Virus record (IMG/VR): IMGVR_UViG_3300009597_000016 | Location: 1 to 52,473 of that record | DNA from: a virus | Length of the DNA stretch: 52,473 nucleotides | Strand: one strand, 5' to 3' | In this document: in pieces, positions 41,669 through 48,625 of the stretch | Position numbering within the stretch: position 1 is the first letter of the stretch | Layout of the letters: each line of letters begins with the position of its first letter | Made by a program: the position numbers and the translations under genes | The notes under the pieces: model-generated | Databases searched by the model: none | What the model saw: only the letters and a program-made list of their open reading frames with translations | What the model was told of the DNA's origin: nothing

Positions 41669-41862
41669 AACTCTCTAAGGTTTGAGATTCGTACTACATC
41701 TTCCAGTAACTCGATGATCTTCTCCTGATTCTTGACTCTGACATTGATCTTGTAATACCACAGGACAAATTCCCTGACCAGCACAAAGACAACGATAGAG
41801 AGTACTACAAAGGCAACAATGAAAATGGCTGTTGTTGCCGGATTGAAATTATTATAGTTCAT
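41665..41862 (-). CDS. Small single-TM protein, 65 aa
   Basis: Residues 10-35 (TTAIFIVAFVVLSIVVFVLV) form a membrane helix, followed by REFVLWYYKIN and a short coiled coil (KNQEKIIELLEDVVRI). This resembles tiny membrane proteins of Bacteroidetes mobile elements. Function unknown. Confidence 0.65.
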   Translation of the reverse strand: MNYNNFNPATTAIFIVAFVVLSIVVFVLVREFVLWYYKINVRVKNQEKIIELLEDVVRISNLREL

Positions 41863-42104
41863 AGTTTGCGACTCTTAAGTTCTTGTCTAAATATTTTTAT
41901 CCACTTAACTTTTCCACCGAGATACCCTCTAGGTATAGTCATTTCTCCTTTACCATTCAAACACCTGATCACATTCTTGATGTGGTCGGTAGTCATATCC
42001 TTTACAGGTAGATGTCTCTTATCAGCGGTGATCCATACTGGACCACTGTCAATTGTGAAATCCAATTCATCGCGATCCCTGTAATACTCTGCCATGTTTC
42101 CCAT
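41859..42104 (-). CDS. Conserved small phage protein, 81 aa
   Basis: The segment PVWITADKRHLPVKDMTTDH followed by IKNVIRCLNGKG is a pattern I recall from phage proteins that are annotated hypothetical. A second in-frame ATG at residue 4 is an alternative start. It is the first gene downstream of the two-copy structured leader element at 42132-42188. Confidence 0.65.
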   Translation of the reverse strand: MGNMAEYYRDRDELDFTIDSGPVWITADKRHLPVKDMTTDHIKNVIRCLNGKGEMTIPRGYLGGKVKWIKIFRQELKSRKL

Positions 42105-42131
42105 ATACGTTGTGTGATCTTAAAGATCTTC

Positions 42132-42188
42132 GACCGAGTCGGGGAGGAGGAAAGACCCTCTCTGTAAAACCCCCTCCCGTTCCCAGTC
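42132..42188 (-). ncRNA. Structured leader element, copy A
   Basis: On the minus strand GACTG (42188-42184) pairs with CGGTC (42136-42132), an internal loop follows, and GGGAGG (42178-42173) pairs with CCTCCC (42147-42142), enclosing a loop with GAGAGGGT. It lies 28 bases upstream of the 81-aa gene. It matches copy B at 42676-42723 in sequence and fold, with changed bases in the outer stem. Possible roles are a leader regulating the downstream genes, a processing site or a small RNA. Confidence 0.55.
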
Positions 42189-42211
42189 TAGGTTTAGGAC
42201 TTTATTATGAC

Positions 42212-42640
42212 TTATTCATTTTTGTAAATATTCAGTGTGGTTTGCATCCCTCTAATTTTTGCTTTTAAATCTTTTATCTGTTCCTCTAGAATCTTGTTTT
42301 TATCCCTTTCTACTTTTAAAGCCATCCTGAAATCTTTACGTTGACCGACTACCCCCAACTCTCGTTTTTCAATTTGCTCGATCTCTGCCTGCATACCGAT
42401 CTGAGTTATCCTAAGAACCTCTTTAAGTCCGTCATTTTCTTGTTGGAGCGCCTCACATTTGAAATAGAGCTTATCTTTAACATCAATAACATCATTCAAT
42501 CTCTCCTGTACCAAGACGAGATCATGGGTATCAAGTGATCCATGAATAAAGCCAGCCACATAAGCATCATACATTACGTTATCAATATCATGGAATGTAT
42601 TTTTTTTAACGTATTCTTTTGCAGATTCTTCTTTATTCAT
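42212..42640 (-). CDS. Early coiled-coil protein (paralogue C), 142 aa
   Basis: This is the longest of three related helical proteins. It shares AYVAGFIHGS and VKDKLYFKCEALQQENDGLK with the 37602-37916 protein, then continues into a long coiled coil (RMALKVERDKNKILEEQIKD). It lies downstream of structured leader copy B. An A-rich leader (AAAAAAAATTATG) precedes the start. Function unknown. Confidence 0.65.
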   Translation of the reverse strand: MNKEESAKEYVKKNTFHDIDNVMYDAYVAGFIHGSLDTHDLVLVQERLNDVIDVKDKLYFKCEALQQENDGLKEVLRITQIGMQAEIEQIEKRELGVVGQRKDFRMALKVERDKNKILEEQIKDLKAKIRGMQTTLNIYKNE

Positions 42641-42675
42641 AATTTTTTTTAGTTGAGATGAACCTCTCTTTTAAG

Positions 42676-42723
42676 ACTGAGTCGGGGAGGAAAACCCTCT
42701 CAAATAAACCTCCCCGGTCCAGT
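42676..42723 (-). ncRNA. Structured leader element, copy B
   Basis: On the minus strand ACTG (42723-42720) pairs with CAGT (42679-42676) and GGGGAGG (42715-42709) with CCTCCCC (42690-42684); the loop contains TTTGAGAGGGTTTT. It sits upstream of the 142-aa coiled-coil gene. Conserved with copy A are the inner stem, GAGAGGGT, CCGACTC on the 3' side, and the outer pairing. Confidence 0.55.
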
Positions 42724-42820
42724 TCAGGTAATCAAAAATGGGGGGACAGATGAGAGACAGTCGTAACCCATCACGGAAATCCCTGTATGACACCCATCCC
42801 CTTTTCTTGTGTGAGGTATA

Positions 42821-43462
42821 CTACCTCTTCTTCCCTTTCCCAGCAAACGCTGATACCTTTGCAGGTACTTTCACCGGAGCCTTAGTAGGTACAGGAACAG
42901 GGACCTTAGGTCCTTCTGCAATCGCAGCAGCGCCTTGTGGTGACTTGGCGATGTTGTCCTTCTTGTACTGAGGCAACAGATCAAAGTTGTCCACATCGAA
43001 GTTATCCAGGTCCAGCACGAATTGATCGGTGTAGGATGGATACTTCTTCTTGGCCTGATCCTTACCCAGCGGCATGAGCGACTTGATCTCCACGTTCATG
43101 TAATCGCCTGACTCAATCAAGGCGATGTTCATCTGGCACATCGTGCCAAGCAATGAATCGAGTTCTTCGTCCTTGCCCCACTTACGGCCCAGCATCTCTT
43201 CGATGCACTTCAGCATCGCGGATCCTTTACCGATCGTGTTGCCGAACTTACGATCAACGAGCAAGGGTTGTTCTCCCTTGTCCTCATTGAAGACGTGTAG
43301 GTCATGCTCTTCCAAGAGTTCCCACACGAACTCAACCTTGGCTCTGCCGTCTGGTGCATAGTTGTCGACCTGTTCACCATAGTCGAGAATCTGCACTAGC
43401 CGTGCGATGTGAATACCTGGCTCGGGATTGATACGAGCGCCTCCTGATTTTTTAGCTTTCAT
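42821..43462 (-). CDS. Putative ssDNA-binding protein
   Basis: The N-terminal 140 residues look like an OB-fold-type domain (GIHIARLVQILDYGEQ, RAKVEFVWELLEEH, EQPLLVDRKFGNTI, MLGRKWGKDEEL), a layout I recall for phage replication-associated proteins of about this size. The C terminus is a Pro-Val-Lys-rich linker ending KGKKR. In the same operon as two nucleases and a DNA methylase-like gene, ssDNA binding during recombination or replication is the likely role. Confidence 0.6.
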   Translation of the reverse strand: MKAKKSGGARINPEPGIHIARLVQILDYGEQVDNYAPDGRAKVEFVWELLEEHDLHVFNEDKGEQPLLVDRKFGNTIGKGSAMLKCIEEMLGRKWGKDEELDSLLGTMCQMNIALIESGDYMNVEIKSLMPLGKDQAKKKYPSYTDQFVLDLDNFDVDNFDLLPQYKKDNIAKSPQGAAAIAEGPKVPVPVPTKAPVKVPAKVSAFAGKGKKR

Positions 43463-43510
43463 AGTTTTTAAAACTTTTATTAGCTTGTTCTGGCAATATT
43501 GCCATTATCT

Positions 43511-44068
43511 TTAACCCCACTGGGTGGCCATTGCATGCGCAATCCCCCTGTAAGTTGTTGAACGTTCCTTCCATCTCGTTTCTGATGGTCCCATCTTCCA
43601 TACCCGTTGCTCACGACCCTCGACAATATTTGTCGGAACCAGCTCGGGTAGGTTGTACTCCCAAATGCAGGTCGCTTTCATTTCACCGTGACCGAACTGC
43701 CATGGGTGAATGATCTGCGTGTACTTCGGGATCCTAGCATGTTTGTGCGGGATCGGATTCTCGATGGCCACCTTCTTGCCACTTTCTCCCAGTCTCACAA
43801 AGTAGTTGAAGAATTCAACGGCTGCATCAAGCTCACTCCACAAGTTGCGTTCAGCAAGCCATCTGACTCCGCTGTTAGCGATCCGTGTGCAGGGAGGATG
43901 AGCAATGATCAGATCAAACGCTGTCATGTCTATGTTCATCACATCTCCCTGACAATGCTTACCCGGACGTTCCGATGGAAGCAGGTCGCAGGACCATGCG
44001 TCATGTCCACGGGCCGTAAATGCATCCCGCACTATACCGCTATACTCACAGGCTACCAGTACTTTCAT
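43511..44068 (-). CDS. Cytosine-C5 DNA methyltransferase-like protein
   Basis: The N terminus KVLVACEYSGIVRDAFTARGHD is the SAM-binding motif I region of C5 methyltransferases. LIIAHPPCT supplies the PPC catalytic-cysteine motif and VAIENPIP the ENV-like motif. At 185 aa it lacks a normal target-recognition domain, which is common for the short phage members of this family, so true methylation activity is uncertain. It may protect phage DNA from host restriction. Confidence 0.75.
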   Translation of the reverse strand: MKVLVACEYSGIVRDAFTARGHDAWSCDLLPSERPGKHCQGDVMNIDMTAFDLIIAHPPCTRIANSGVRWLAERNLWSELDAAVEFFNYFVRLGESGKKVAIENPIPHKHARIPKYTQIIHPWQFGHGEMKATCIWEYNLPELVPTNIVEGREQRVWKMGPSETRWKERSTTYRGIAHAMATQWG

Positions 44069-44289
44069 AACATTGACTTTAGTTCGGCCTTGATCCTACG
44101 TGCTGTTTCGCCGCGCCAGGTTTTAGCGTTGACAAGGAAATAATTCACGACAGTCCTGCCATCATCAGCTCCATAGTTCTCATCGACAGCATGCATAGTC
44201 AGCATGGCCTGAAGATACGGCACGGCTGCAAAGTACGGTGGCTGCCAGTCCACGCAAATTTCAATGGCAATCTCTCGTAGTGTTCTCAT
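44065..44289 (-). CDS. Conserved small phage protein, 74 aa
   Basis: The frame is open further upstream, but the ATG at 44289 begins a compact protein (MRTLREIAIEI, CVDWQPPYFAAVPYLQAM, FLVNAKTWRGETARRIK) that I recall as a conserved phage hypothetical. It is coupled to the methyltransferase-like gene by ATGA. A 71-bp gap separates it from the upstream lipoprotein gene. Confidence 0.7.
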   Translation of the reverse strand: MRTLREIAIEICVDWQPPYFAAVPYLQAMLTMHAVDENYGADDGRTVVNYFLVNAKTWRGETARRIKAELKSML

Positions 44290-44360
44290 GTTAGTAGAAG
44301 CGAAACCGGGACTTGAGGTAATCTCCTCCCGGAACTCGCAGTTTTTGCTTTTAAAAGCTT

Positions 44361-44513
44361 TTATCGTTTGTGATAATAGTTTACATATGAATTCGGATGC
44401 GACTGAAACCCACCTTGATGGTAGTACCGGTACTGAACAGATCCTGTGCGTCTGGTCTTCTCCATGGAGGCGTAGGAACAACACAGCAATAATAAAATGC
44501 TAAGAATTCTCAT
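44361..44513 (-). CDS. Small lipoprotein, 50 aa
   Basis: ATG at 44513 begins MRILSILLLLCCSYAS, a lipoprotein-type signal peptide with cysteine at residue 11 or 12. The mature part is short, basic and rich in Tyr, His and Gln. It overlaps the stop of the upstream gene by 14 bases. A frame extending upstream to 44633 is less protein-like. Role unknown. Confidence 0.55.
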   Translation of the reverse strand: MRILSILLLLCCSYASMEKTRRTGSVQYRYYHQGGFQSHPNSYVNYYHKR

Positions 44514-44703
44514 TGTACCGATCCTCCAGCTCGATAATCTCATGTACCAAATCGTAAATAATCTGATCGTATTTCCAGTACTCGTCAGAGAATGGTTTGA
44601 TCTCTCCTGACATAACCTTATCATACAACTCATCTTCCATCTCTGTCTTCTGCCTCGACAGGGATCTGATCCCCACCTGAAGCTGATGTCCTAGTCCTTC
44701 CAT
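44500..44703 (-). CDS. Hypothetical helical protein, 67 aa
   Basis: ATG 44703 is preferred over the longer frame because MEGLGHQLQVGIRSLSRQKT starts a clean helical protein that continues KYDQIIYDLVHEIIELEDRY. It overlaps the upstream gene by 13 bases, like its neighbours. No family recognised. Confidence 0.6.
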   Translation of the reverse strand: MEGLGHQLQVGIRSLSRQKTEMEDELYDKVMSGEIKPFSDEYWKYDQIIYDLVHEIIELEDRYNENS

Positions 44704-44873
44704 ATCACTGCTCCCTCCTCGATGAGCGCTTGTGCCATACGGCCATACGATCCTTGTAACTGCCATGCCATACCGTTGTCTACCAATGCCTGGAAGAGTT
44801 CAACCACCTCGTCCCAGTCCAATTCCCCGGCCTCGTAGGCCATGATCTGTGCGGTAATGTCCATGTCAGTCAT
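44691..44873 (-). CDS. Conserved small phage protein (DUF7417-like), 60 aa
   Basis: From ATG 44873 (coupled to the upstream stop) the protein reads MTDMDITAQIMAYEAGELDW followed by EVVELFQALVDNG and WQLQGSYGRMAQALIEEG. The LQG-YGR-A-LI pattern is one I associate with DUF7417, a frequent phage hypothetical. Function unknown. Confidence 0.7.
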   Translation of the reverse strand: MTDMDITAQIMAYEAGELDWDEVVELFQALVDNGMAWQLQGSYGRMAQALIEEGAVIWKD

Positions 44874-45084
44874 TGTTTGCTCTGAAGTACCCAGGCTCAT
44901 TTGGTGCGTCACAAAGCGATTCAAATTTCCACTTATTCACCGCTGCTATGTAATCCGTAAAGGTAGGATACTCAATTTGCATCGGCTTGCGTTTCTCACA
45001 TGAAGCCTCATGTTCCTTCACTGCGATCTCATAGCGGTCCCACTGTGCTTGCGTGGTTCCTGCTGGTAATTTTTTGATTTTCAT
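44866..45084 (-). CDS. Hypothetical 72-aa early protein
   Basis: The protein is charged and mostly helical (TTQAQWDRYEIAVKEHEASC) with no recognised motif. Its start lies one base downstream of an 18-nt leader sequence that is repeated upstream of the RHH gene before it. It ends within the next gene's ATG region. Confidence 0.6.
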   Translation of the reverse strand: MKIKKLPAGTTQAQWDRYEIAVKEHEASCEKRKPMQIEYPTFTDYIAAVNKWKFESLCDAPNEPGYFRANND

Positions 45085-45085
45085 C

Positions 45086-45103
45086 TGCGAGTTTTAGTTT
45101 ATA
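45086..45103 (-). repeat. 18-nt leader repeat, copy 1
   Basis: The minus-strand sequence TATAAACTAAAACTCGCA lies directly before the ATG of the 72-aa gene and is exactly repeated at 45256-45273 before the RHH gene. An A-rich upstream context is how Bacteroidota ribosomes often recognise starts, so this may be a translation enhancer or an RNA-level regulatory site. Confidence 0.8.
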
Positions 45104-45254
45104 GTGATAATGGATCTTTTCTCTTTCTTTTTTCAAAAGCGATCTCAGTCAGTCTCTTCTCAATATAAGGCTTGAGAAGCATCCCCTCATCGGCAGCCTT
45201 GATGCGCAAGGCTCTCTTTACTTCTTCGTGCAGGTCAATTAATAGTCGTGCCAT
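45099..45254 (-). CDS. Ribbon-helix-helix regulator, 51 aa
   Basis: ATG at 45254, TAA at 45101-45099. The sequence ARLLIDLHEEVKRALRIKAA followed by GMLLKPYIEKRLTEIA is a typical Arc/CopG RHH: strand, helix, short turn, helix. It is the first gene of the leftward early operon and lies beside a divergent promoter region with a palindrome, so it is the likely autorepressor of that region. Confidence 0.75.
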   Translation of the reverse strand: MARLLIDLHEEVKRALRIKAADEGMLLKPYIEKRLTEIAFEKRKRKDPLSL

Positions 45255-45255
45255 A

Positions 45256-45273
45256 TGCGAGTTTTAGTTTATA
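45256..45273 (-). repeat. 18-nt leader repeat, copy 2
   Basis: Second exact copy of TATAAACTAAAACTCGCA on the minus strand, one base before the ATG of the RHH gene. The spacing to ATG is nearly the same as in copy 1, which argues for a function at the translation start. Confidence 0.8.
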
Positions 45274-45288
45274 AGCGATCTAACGGTG

Positions 45289-45320
45289 TAAAGATATCAT
45301 AGGTTTCATAGATTTGCAAA
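45289..45320 (-). promoter_or_regulatory. Promoter of the leftward early operon
   Basis: On the minus strand TTTG (45320-45317), 20 nt, then TATCTTTA (45296-45289), one mismatch from the Bacteroidota -7 box TAnnTTTG. The spacing is in the accepted 19-21 range. Transcription would start near 45282, just upstream of the RHH leader. Confidence 0.7.
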
Positions 45321-45321
45321 T
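45312..45321. promoter_or_regulatory. Palindromic operator candidate ATTTGCAAAT
   Basis: A perfect 10-bp palindrome overlaps the -33 element of the leftward promoter. The core TTGCAAAT recurs at 45379-45386 over the -7 region of the rightward promoter, with a weaker relative CTTGCAAT near 45352. A protein binding here, most simply the adjacent RHH, could control both directions. Confidence 0.55.
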
Positions 45322-45352
45322 TTATTTTCTGTTCCGGCAACAAATTTATTTC

Positions 45353-45382
45353 TTGCAATATATGATTTATTTTATAACTTGC
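45353..45382 (+). promoter_or_regulatory. Weak rightward promoter of the polymerase gene
   Basis: TTG (45353-45355), 19 nt, then TAACTTGC (45375-45382), which matches TAnnTTTG imperfectly. It lies 20 bases before the polymerase ATG and overlaps the second TTGCAAAT site. Position and spacing are right; the -7 box has two mismatches. Confidence 0.45.
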
Positions 45383-45401
45383 AAATCACTTAAACACTTT
45401 T

Positions 45402-47141
45402 ATGGATCACGATATTATCAAAACGGCCGCTGCCGCCAGGGCATTGGCCAAAGACCTAAAGCGCTGTCCCACAGTGGCTTGGGATACAGAAACCGATGGG
45501 CTGGATTGGATCCGGGGACACATGTTTTGGATGCAATTTTCAGACGGTAAGAAAGCATGGCTTGTTGATATTCGCAAGGTTGATCCCCTGATTTTTAAAT
45601 CCTTACTTGAGGGTGAGGGAATAAAAATTATACATAATTCTGCCTTCGACGCAGCCTGGGTCAAACGGGAATTCGGCATCAACGTCCGTAACATTATAGA
45701 CACCAGGTATCAGGAACAGATGATCCTCGGCATAGCGCTACCTCGCGGACTGAAGAAAGCTGAGCGGGAAATGTATGAGCCTCTTTTTAGTGCTTCTCTC
45801 AAGTGGTGCTTGAAACGTAGGGGATGGGCAGACAAGATGATCTTCACTCCGTTCTTCAAAGATGTTGAGCCTGATGCCGAGCAAATCGAATACATGGTCA
45901 GGGATGTGGAGTTCCTCCATGCACTCGCGCAGGACCAGCACTGCAAGATCGAAGCGATGGGGTTGCAGAATGTTCAGATTCTGGAGAATGAGATCTGCGA
46001 AGTCGTAGTGGAGATGATGAACAACGGGTTCGGGATTGATAAGGAAGGATGGCTAAAGTATGCACAATCAGAAGAGAGAATCGTCAATCGTGCTTCCCGA
46101 AAGCTTAAGAAGATTGCTGACATCAACTGGGGATCCTGGCAGCAGTTCTGTAACTACTTCGGCGTACATCGCACAGATGACCTAGCCGGATACCAGTACA
46201 GATCCGACAGAACTCCACAGCAACATGAAGCCTATGAATTATTCAGTGCTATCCGTGACGGGCATGTTAAGAACACCACCACCTACGGAGTAGACTGGAT
46301 CACCAACCATGTCCATCGTGGACTGGTACGTTGCCAGTACACCCAGATGGTGAACACCTCCCGATTCAGCTGCGACAATCCGAATCTTCAGAATATCCCG
46401 GCTGAAACGAAGCACCGGTCCTTTATGATCCCGGGGCATGGTAAGAACAACGTGTTTATCGCCGCCGACTTTTCCTCCCAGGAGATGGCCATCATGGCTG
46501 TAGGCGCACAGGAACAGGGCTGGCTGGAGTGCTTACGAAAGGGTGATGATCTGCACGGCAAGATCGCCAGCGAGATCCTGAGCGATTGGGACAGCTATGA
46601 CGAGGCGGAGAAGAAGCGTCAGCGGAAGATCGTCAAGATCATCAACTTCAGTATCGCCTACGGAGCAGGGACTGCCACCATCGCTGAACGGGCTGGTGTG
46701 GATGAGGATACCATCGTCACCAGGTTATCAGCCATGAAACGGAAGTATCCTGCGCTGTTCAACTGGCTGAATACAAACGGGAAGAAAGCCAAGGTCACCT
46801 GGGAGTCGTACTCGATGCCCCCGTTCAATCGGTACAGATCCCTGGTGATGGAAACCGAGGGCTGGAGGCGAGTGAACATTGGTAAGAACAATCCTGTCCA
46901 GGCTACTGCGGCTGATCTTAGCAAGCTGGCGATGTACCTGATGTGGCAGAAAATAAAAGGCGGACTCAAGGCGTGGTTCATCCACATGTTGCACGATGAA
47001 CTGATCATCGAGTGTCATCAGAAAGATGCTGGTAAAGTATCAGCTGTGCTGGTGGCATGCATGAACCAGGCGTGTATAGAAATACTGGGGGAACCATTAT
47101 CGAACCCCGAAGTAAAGATTAAAACCAACTGGTCGAAATAA
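45402..47141 (+). CDS. polA: Family A DNA polymerase with 3'-5' exonuclease
   Basis: This is the replicative polymerase. The exonuclease begins at AWDTETDG (D28, E30). Polymerase motif A is AADFSSQE (D356); motif B, the O helix, is RKIVKIINFSIAYG with R408, K412, F416 and Y420; motif C is MLHDELII with H531, D532, E533. A phenylalanine at the ddNTP-discrimination site is as in E. coli Pol I, not T7. There is no 5'-3' exonuclease domain, and 579 aa is compact for a phage PolA. It starts the rightward replication module. Confidence 0.95.
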   Translation: MDHDIIKTAAAARALAKDLKRCPTVAWDTETDGLDWIRGHMFWMQFSDGKKAWLVDIRKVDPLIFKSLLEGEGIKIIHNSAFDAAWVKREFGINVRNIIDTRYQEQMILGIALPRGLKKAEREMYEPLFSASLKWCLKRRGWADKMIFTPFFKDVEPDAEQIEYMVRDVEFLHALAQDQHCKIEAMGLQNVQILENEICEVVVEMMNNGFGIDKEGWLKYAQSEERIVNRASRKLKKIADINWGSWQQFCNYFGVHRTDDLAGYQYRSDRTPQQHEAYELFSAIRDGHVKNTTTYGVDWITNHVHRGLVRCQYTQMVNTSRFSCDNPNLQNIPAETKHRSFMIPGHGKNNVFIAADFSSQEMAIMAVGAQEQGWLECLRKGDDLHGKIASEILSDWDSYDEAEKKRQRKIVKIINFSIAYGAGTATIAERAGVDEDTIVTRLSAMKRKYPALFNWLNTNGKKAKVTWESYSMPPFNRYRSLVMETEGWRRVNIGKNNPVQATAADLSKLAMYLMWQKIKGGLKAWFIHMLHDELIIECHQKDAGKVSAVLVACMNQACIEILGEPLSNPEVKIKTNWSK

Positions 47142-47229
47142 ACCACCAGTTCCATAAGTGAAGATGACCTTGTCGGGTTCTCAGTGTCTGATCAGGGGAA
47201 ACCCCCTTCAAAACGTTCGGTTCGGTGGT
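47142..47229 (+). ncRNA. Possible structured leader after polymerase gene
   Basis: ACCACC (47142-47147) can pair with GGTGGT (47224-47229), enclosing a GGGG-AAA-CCCC hairpin (47195-47205). It occupies the gap between the polymerase stop and the next gene. There is no second copy, so support is thermodynamic impression only. Confidence 0.3.
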
Positions 47230-47300
47230 ATGATTGTGACTCATGGACGTAATGATCAGAAAAGACTGACTGATGGAAAGACATCTTTAATTTTACAACT

Positions 47301-47747
47301 ATGAAAACATATCTATTAATTAAAGACGGTAAATTACTTTGTGCCTTTGTACCTGACGAACCAAAGTTTGATAAGGGTATAGTGCAATCTATTACATATC
47401 AAAAGAAACAACGGGAACAAGCTAAGGTCGAAGCTATAGCCAACGCGTTGCCGGTTATCAATCCACAAGTGTTCGTTGACTTCTATAGCAGAGGTTTAGG
47501 AACATTCAAACAAAATGAATTGATTGCTTGGGACGGTGGCGCAGAAGTGGAAGAATATTTAGGTGGTGACCCGTTAGAATACACCAGCTATCCGCCGTAC
47601 AAAAAAGTTGTTCGCTTGTCCCTGGAAGAAAACCAAGAGCAGCTATGGGATGAAGTAGCTAGTATAATGGATTTACCTTGGGAAGGATTAACCAGAACAA
47701 AAGCAATAGATGATGTAATGAAAGAATTCACCTTAACCCGCAAGTGA
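47301..47747 (+). CDS. Hypothetical 148-aa protein in the replication module
   Basis: A soluble mixed alpha/beta protein beginning MKTYLLIKDGKLLCAFVPDE. A stretch around residues 60-105 (VDFYSRGLGTFKQ, LIAWDGGAEVEEYLGG) is aromatic-rich. Located between the polymerase and the primase genes, it may serve replication, but no motif is recognised. Confidence 0.65.
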   Translation: MKTYLLIKDGKLLCAFVPDEPKFDKGIVQSITYQKKQREQAKVEAIANALPVINPQVFVDFYSRGLGTFKQNELIAWDGGAEVEEYLGGDPLEYTSYPPYKKVVRLSLEENQEQLWDEVASIMDLPWEGLTRTKAIDDVMKEFTLTRK

Positions 47748-47750
47748 GCC

Positions 47751-47930
47751 ATGAAAAGAAGCCTGTTATATGTTTTAGCGTACGAGCTATTTATTTACTT
47801 TTTGTTTGCTGTATGCTTCGGTATAAATCCGATGAGTTGGGTAGACTCTATCAGAATAATCTTTATTTTGTTGGAAACAGTAGTTCTCATTCTTCTTATA
47901 GCCTACACTCTTTCAGATGACTACTTCTGA
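47751..47930 (+). CDS. Small two-TM protein, 59 aa
   Basis: ATG at 47751, three bases after the previous stop, opens a 59-codon frame with membrane helices at residues about 5-24 and 35-54 (IRIIFILLETVVLILLIAY). The C terminus is acidic (LSDDYF). Protein-like and tightly spaced, so likely real; function unknown. Confidence 0.65.
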   Translation: MKRSLLYVLAYELFIYFLFAVCFGINPMSWVDSIRIIFILLETVVLILLIAYTLSDDYF

Positions 47931-47977
47931 GTTTCATGTACTTTTGTGCCTTATCAAAAAATAACTATATTGTAAGC

Positions 47978-48075
47978 GCTGTCCAATTATGAAGAACTTA
48001 AAAACATCCCCACATTATACTTGCCTTTGACCGTCAGGTCCATTGGACAGCCTTGTATTTTGTGGGGGATTTTTT
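47978..48075 (+). ncRNA. H-type pseudoknot RNA with terminal U run
   Basis: GCTGTCCAAT (47978-47987) is a perfect 10-bp complement of ATTGGACAGC (48042-48051). Interleaved with it, CCCCACA (48008-48014) pairs with TGTGGGG (48061-48067). The order A-B-A'-B' makes a pseudoknot or two mutually exclusive folds, and a T6 run follows at 48070-48075. The element fills the gap before the primase gene. A conditional terminator, ending where the B stem forms, is the simplest interpretation; a stand-alone small RNA is possible. Confidence 0.6.
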
Positions 48076-48079
48076 ATTT

Positions 48080-48625
48080 ATGTTCCATGTATACTATCCT
48101 GGTGAGGGAAAGAATGGTTACTACTTACGCTACGATGGCGAAGCAACACTAGAGGACATCATTGATTCCATATGCAATGATCCTGTCAAACCAAAGACAG
48201 AATGTCCCGGTATAATACTCAATAGATTCAAACCGTATGAATCAAGAAACGGTCCAACTATCCGTAATCGTTATGCAGATCTTGAATACACCACAGGATA
48301 CTTCGCTCTTGATGTAGACAATATCGGACCGATGACTAATCTTATACGTAAGATCCTTTTCGGCCTACCCGAGGTTATCGTATCTTGGATATCCTCCTCT
48401 GGAAACGGAGTAAAGGCCATTGGATATAGTCCAAAATTAATCAACCAAACACCGCGCATGTTCAGTATGAAATACAGAATCCTGTGCGGCGAACTTCGAA
48501 TGAAATCAGGGATGCGTATCAATTTCGATCAGGCGATGGGTCGATGCCACCAACCTGTATTTATTAATTCTGATCCTAACGCACTGTATAAAACTAAAAA
48601 ACAAATTTATGACACATTACACTGA
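48080..48625 (+). CDS. Primase (BT4734-like/VirE N-terminal, AEP type)
   Basis: The protein carries FALDVDNI with the D-x-D of archaeo-eukaryotic primases (D78, D80), then VSWISSSGNGVKAIGY, which matches the SGNG-K-I element of BT4734-like N-terminal domains, and GRCHQPVFINSDPNAL near the C terminus. It should make primers at the origin. I chose ATG 48080, immediately after the U run, over 48053, whose extra residues overlap the terminator stem. At 181 aa it is the primase half only. Confidence 0.7.
   Translation: MFHVYYPGEGKNGYYLRYDGEATLEDIIDSICNDPVKPKTECPGIILNRFKPYESRNGPTIRNRYADLEYTTGYFALDVDNIGPMTNLIRKILFGLPEVIVSWISSSGNGVKAIGYSPKLINQTPRMFSMKYRILCGELRMKSGMRINFDQAMGRCHQPVFINSDPNALYKTKKQIYDTLH

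Noticed and set aside
46658-47008. 116-codon minus-strand frame inside the polymerase gene
   Set aside because: It overlaps conserved polymerase motifs B and C and is only a reverse-complement shadow.
21346-47975. Recurrent ACTATATT-like words before 21372, 37219 and near 47966 as a phage-specific promoter
   Set aside because: They resemble a degenerate -7 box, but no -33 element at correct spacing was found at any of them, so they are not called as promoters.
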